A program made the translations under genes and the position numbers. Shown here one piece after another: positions 61,179 through 64,000 of a stretch of 64,000 bases of DNA. Position 1 is the stretch's first letter. Each line of letters opens with the position of its first letter. Location: NCBI RefSeq assembly GCF_963664415.1, contig NZ_OY761445.1, positions 3,064,501 to 3,128,500 on the forward strand. Direction: 5' to 3'. The notes under the pieces were generated by a model. The model worked only from the letters and a program-made list of their open reading frames with translations, ran no database searches and was not told where the DNA came from. This DNA comes from an uncultured Desulfobacter sp. (lineage in GTDB: Bacteria > Desulfobacterota > Desulfobacteria > Desulfobacterales > Desulfobacteraceae).

Positions 61179-63882
61179 GTATTCTTCAGGGCATGAAGCC
61201 CTGTGTAAGGAATTTACACGCGAGTGCGTGGAGCTTGCCATGCTCACCACCCCTGCCGTCCGCGTGGAAGGGGAGCTTGTAGGGGCGCTCCGTCGCGAGT
61301 TGGCGCCACACCTGTCCGCCGACATCGAGGGCGCCCTGTGGTTCTCCGGTTTGGTAGGGGCCTATGGCGTCAATGGCCTCGTGCTTCAGACAGATGTCCG
61401 CCGGGTGCTCGGCGAATCCCTCACCCGCGACCCCCGTGCCGAGGCCGCATGGCAGATCATTTATGAATGCCACAAATCCATATCTCCCGCCCTCTTGTCT
61501 GAAGAGATCATCGCCTGGCATGGAATGAATGTGGCGTATTTAGAACACACCATTGTCGCACCAGCGGGCAACCGGCAACCAGAAGATACACGTCAAAGCT
61601 TGGACGAACACAGACAAAAATTGGATGACGAACTTCACAAGGTGCTCGCTACATTAAAGGACAAAGGCCGTACCAATGGGCTGGGCCAATGGGCGCGACG
61701 GGCGGTACCGTCATTTCCAAAGGCCGCTTTGACACTGACACCGACCTGGGCGTTCAACCTGGCTTTGAGTTCCCGGGGCGAAAAAACCGTTCCCATCCCT
61801 GGGCAACCGCCTCTTGACCTGTTCGAACGCGGTTACTCAGGATTGTTCGACGGGGTACGGATGCGACAAGTGGCAGTTAGACGGTCCGGGGCGGAGTTGG
61901 CGTTGGGTCCGCTATCCGAGATTCCGGGTTTTTTCATCCAAGTACCGGACACAGACCCCTGCATGGTGAGAATCGAATGGTCAGATTCAAGCGGGACCGG
62001 AGTTGAGACGCTTCAAATCGCCGGCAATCAGACCCGGCGCATTTCGGTGGGGTACGGATCGGTCAGAATTCATACCCTTGATGGGGCGGTGTACGATCCC
62101 GACAGTAACGCCGAGCTGGACAGCACGCCTCCCGAAGATTTCTTTGGCGCGTGGCCAACCAGGGAGGGGACCTACTTCCGCGTGTGGGCGCCGAACGCCG
62201 AACGAGTCATAGTGGCCACGTTTCCAGGAGAGTCCCACGAAGAGTTGCGCCACCTCGGGGACGGCGCGTGGCATGGATATACAGCAGATACAAAAATCGG
62301 ACAGGAATACAAGCTCTTACTCTCCACCCAAAAACACGAGGCTTGGCACGTTGATCCCTACGCACGGAAGCTCAATAATAACCAAAACGGCATCATCTGT
62401 GATCGTCGACCACGAGTCGAGGATGAATTCAGGCTTTCTCCGCATGAGCAGCTGGTACTCTATGAATTACACATCGGCTCGTTTAATAGAAGAACCCCAG
62501 ACGCCATAGGCACATTCCACACGGCCGCCCAACGGCTCTCTTACCTGGTTGATTTAGGCGTTAACGCCGTTTTGTTGATGCCTGTTCATACCCGCCCCTC
62601 CGGCGATTCCTGGGGGTTCGATCCGTCCCACATCTTCGCTGTGACAGAGGAGTTTGGCGGTCCTGAAGCGCTCAGGCAATTCATTTTAAAGGCTCACGCC
62701 CACGGGATCGGCGTATTACTTCAACTGTGTCTGTCCCACGCCGGTCCTGAAACTCTCTTGTGGAATTTTGATGCTCAGCAAGATGATGAGCAAGACAACG
62801 GATGCTATTTCTTTCCCTCTACAGACCCACGCTCTAAGGGGCCTTGGGGACCAACCTACAACATCAGTAGAGAAGAGGTCAAAAGATATTTACGCGACAA
62901 TGTCATGATGTGGTTCGAGGAATACGGCCTTGATGGTATCCACTGGGATACGGTCAGTTTTAGTGTGACATCGAGCTATTACCACGAATCTCCCCCCCAT
63001 GATACAGAATCGTTTAAGCTCATCGCAGAAATTAATCAGGAGGTCCGACGCAGATGGCCCGATGCATTGATCACTGGAGAGGCTCCTGGTGGAAACGATT
63101 GGCCAATCGAGAGCATTGTACTAACTGCTATGTGGTCCTATTCCTTTGTCCATAATGTTCGCAATGTTCTAATACAACCAGAAGATCCGCAGCGAGACAT
63201 CCGAACCGTACAAAACGAGCTCATGCAAGTCTCTACAAACAACCCTTTTGAAAGGGTGCTTTACATCGAGTCCCACAACGACACCAGAAACAGACTCCCG
63301 GAACAAATCGACAAGGGGCATGCAGACAGCTACTACGCGCGAAAACGATCCCTGCTCGGAACGACGCTGTTATTGACCGCTCCGGGAATTCCCATGCTGT
63401 TTCACGGACAGGAGATGTTGGAAAGCCGCCCCTTTGATCCTGCAAAATGGCACTTCGATTGGAACCAGACCAACTCCGGTTACGTGCAAGCCTTCCGCGA
63501 CCTCATCCACCTCCGAACGGACAGCGATGGACCGACCGGCGGACTCTCGAGCACCCAATACGAAACGCTACATGAAAACCACGACGCAAAGGTCCTTGCC
63601 TACAGCCGAAGCGATCAAATTTTGATTGTACTCAACTTTGGAAACGTTCACTACAAGTCCTATTGGTTGCCTTTTCCGATTCATGGCCATTGGCAGCTGG
63701 TCTTTAGTGGTGACAACAAAAAGTATGATCCTCAATTTAAAAACCGGCATGCCGATGTGGTCGAAACGACCGCTTATAAAGCGTGGGAGATCGCAGGGGA
63801 AATCAGTTTGGCGCCATATTCAGGAGTTATCTATGTGTTCGACCAGGATTCGTGGGCGAAAGATGATTCTATCTATAAATAA
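61171..63882 (+). CDS. SAV_2336-like N-terminal region fused to a degenerate GH13 branching-enzyme-like module
   Basis: 903 residues. Residues 1-~300 match the MoxR/vWA-associated region (EGALWFSGLVGAYGVNGLVLQ; FPKAALTLTPTWAFNLAL). Residues ~322-410 resemble CBM48 (EGTYFRVWAPNAERVIVAT). Residues ~415-903 form a GH13 barrel close to GlgB/TreZ, for example VLYELHIGSFNRRT and PMLFHGQEMLE. Of the catalytic motifs, region II keeps the nucleophile D593 in GIHWD (but H in place of R at 591), region III keeps E637 in LITGEAP, region I is LQLCLSHAG (Asp and Asn lost), and region IV is ESHND (Asp after His is Asn703). Activity may be lost or changed. Translationally coupled to the vWA gene. A role as sensor or binding domain for glycan is one possibility. 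Confidence 0.85.
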   Translation: MPEYSSGHEALCKEFTRECVELAMLTTPAVRVEGELVGALRRELAPHLSADIEGALWFSGLVGAYGVNGLVLQTDVRRVLGESLTRDPRAEAAWQIIYECHKSISPALLSEEIIAWHGMNVAYLEHTIVAPAGNRQPEDTRQSLDEHRQKLDDELHKVLATLKDKGRTNGLGQWARRAVPSFPKAALTLTPTWAFNLALSSRGEKTVPIPGQPPLDLFERGYSGLFDGVRMRQVAVRRSGAELALGPLSEIPGFFIQVPDTDPCMVRIEWSDSSGTGVETLQIAGNQTRRISVGYGSVRIHTLDGAVYDPDSNAELDSTPPEDFFGAWPTREGTYFRVWAPNAERVIVATFPGESHEELRHLGDGAWHGYTADTKIGQEYKLLLSTQKHEAWHVDPYARKLNNNQNGIICDRRPRVEDEFRLSPHEQLVLYELHIGSFNRRTPDAIGTFHTAAQRLSYLVDLGVNAVLLMPVHTRPSGDSWGFDPSHIFAVTEEFGGPEALRQFILKAHAHGIGVLLQLCLSHAGPETLLWNFDAQQDDEQDNGCYFFPSTDPRSKGPWGPTYNISREEVKRYLRDNVMMWFEEYGLDGIHWDTVSFSVTSSYYHESPPHDTESFKLIAEINQEVRRRWPDALITGEAPGGNDWPIESIVLTAMWSYSFVHNVRNVLIQPEDPQRDIRTVQNELMQVSTNNPFERVLYIESHNDTRNRLPEQIDKGHADSYYARKRSLLGTTLLLTAPGIPMLFHGQEMLESRPFDPAKWHFDWNQTNSGYVQAFRDLIHLRTDSDGPTGGLSSTQYETLHENHDAKVLAYSRSDQILIVLNFGNVHYKSYWLPFPIHGHWQLVFSGDNKKYDPQFKNRHADVVETTAYKAWEIAGEISLAPYSGVIYVFDQDSWAKDDSIYK

Positions 63883-64000
63883 TGAGGAACTTTTAAATTA
63901 TGGAGAGTGAAGGTCAGAACCGTGAATATTGATAGATAGTGCCCGACCGAAAATCGTAAATTTTGCCGATTACGGCGTTGGCCTGAAATTTTAATCCTCG

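Noticed and set aside
61171..63882. Plain glycogen or trehalose enzyme
   Set aside because: Coupled to TIR, MoxR and vWA genes, carries an unrelated 300-residue N-terminal region and lacks several catalytic residues.

Overview
The window looks like chromosome from a Gram-negative anaerobe, most likely a sulfate-reducing Desulfobacterota (Desulfobacteraceae-like). This is an inference from the gene set: a siroheme-decarboxylase-type Lrp/AsnC protein, a FixCX/ETF electron-transfer set, the oxygen-sensitive pair IorAB, a TRAP transporter, a ZraSR-type sigma-54 system and PEP-CTERM exported proteins. There is no rRNA, tRNA, CRISPR array or intact transposase.

Layout. 1-2.4 kb: zinc ABC importer operon znuABC (minus strand, permease cut by the window edge). 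2.5-5.9 kb: minus-strand operon mtnA, siroheme decarboxylase-like gene, B12-binding radical SAM gene, DUF1178 gene. 6.6-8.0 kb: a cohesin-like/dockerin secreted protein and a PEP-CTERM-like protein. 8.2-11.0 kb: GntR regulator with trpB and trpA. 11.3-13.1 kb: dihaem c-type lipoprotein and an OFA-family MFS transporter.

13.2-25.7 kb (minus strand): a mycofactocin cluster. Transcription runs from two near-identical Zn alcohol dehydrogenases through mftA (a 50-codon gene ending IDGICGVY), mftB, mftC, an OYE/FadH-type flavoprotein, etfA, fixC, fixX, etfB, the glycosyltransferase mftF and an aldehyde dehydrogenase. mftD and mftE are not in the window. The ETF/FixCX set suggests that electrons from alcohol oxidation pass through the peptide-derived cofactor to ETF and on to quinone.

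26-31 kb: an SDR/DUF2867 protein, a truncated ThrE-like gene, a radical SAM/SPASM protein with a tiny ORF just upstream, and a decayed sensor/response-regulator locus. 31-40 kb: outer-membrane protein, class A penicillin-binding protein, RlpA-like lipoprotein, and zraR-zraS divergent from zraP with a consensus sigma-54 promoter and palindromic activator sites. 40-49 kb: ornithine aminotransferase-like enzyme, an unknown exported protein, TRAP transporter dctPQM, and paaK-iorB-iorA for 2-oxo acids from aromatic amino acids. A ~92-bp repeat occurs three times here. 49.6-55 kb: methyltransferase and a complete branched-chain amino acid-type ABC importer (livKHMGF). 55-57.5 kb: hypothetical and PEP-CTERM genes, then a ~70-bp remnant of a second livF.

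57.6-63.9 kb: a four-gene plus-strand operon directly after the livF remnant: TIR-domain protein, MoxR-type AAA+ ATPase, vWA-like protein, and a 903-residue protein joining a SAV_2336-like N-terminal region to a GH13 (glycogen-branching-enzyme-like) module whose catalytic motifs are partly changed. It resembles the MoxR/vWA ternary NTP-dependent conflict systems with a TIR effector, but the GH13 fusion is unusual. This operon and the mycofactocin cluster are the two most interesting parts of the window.
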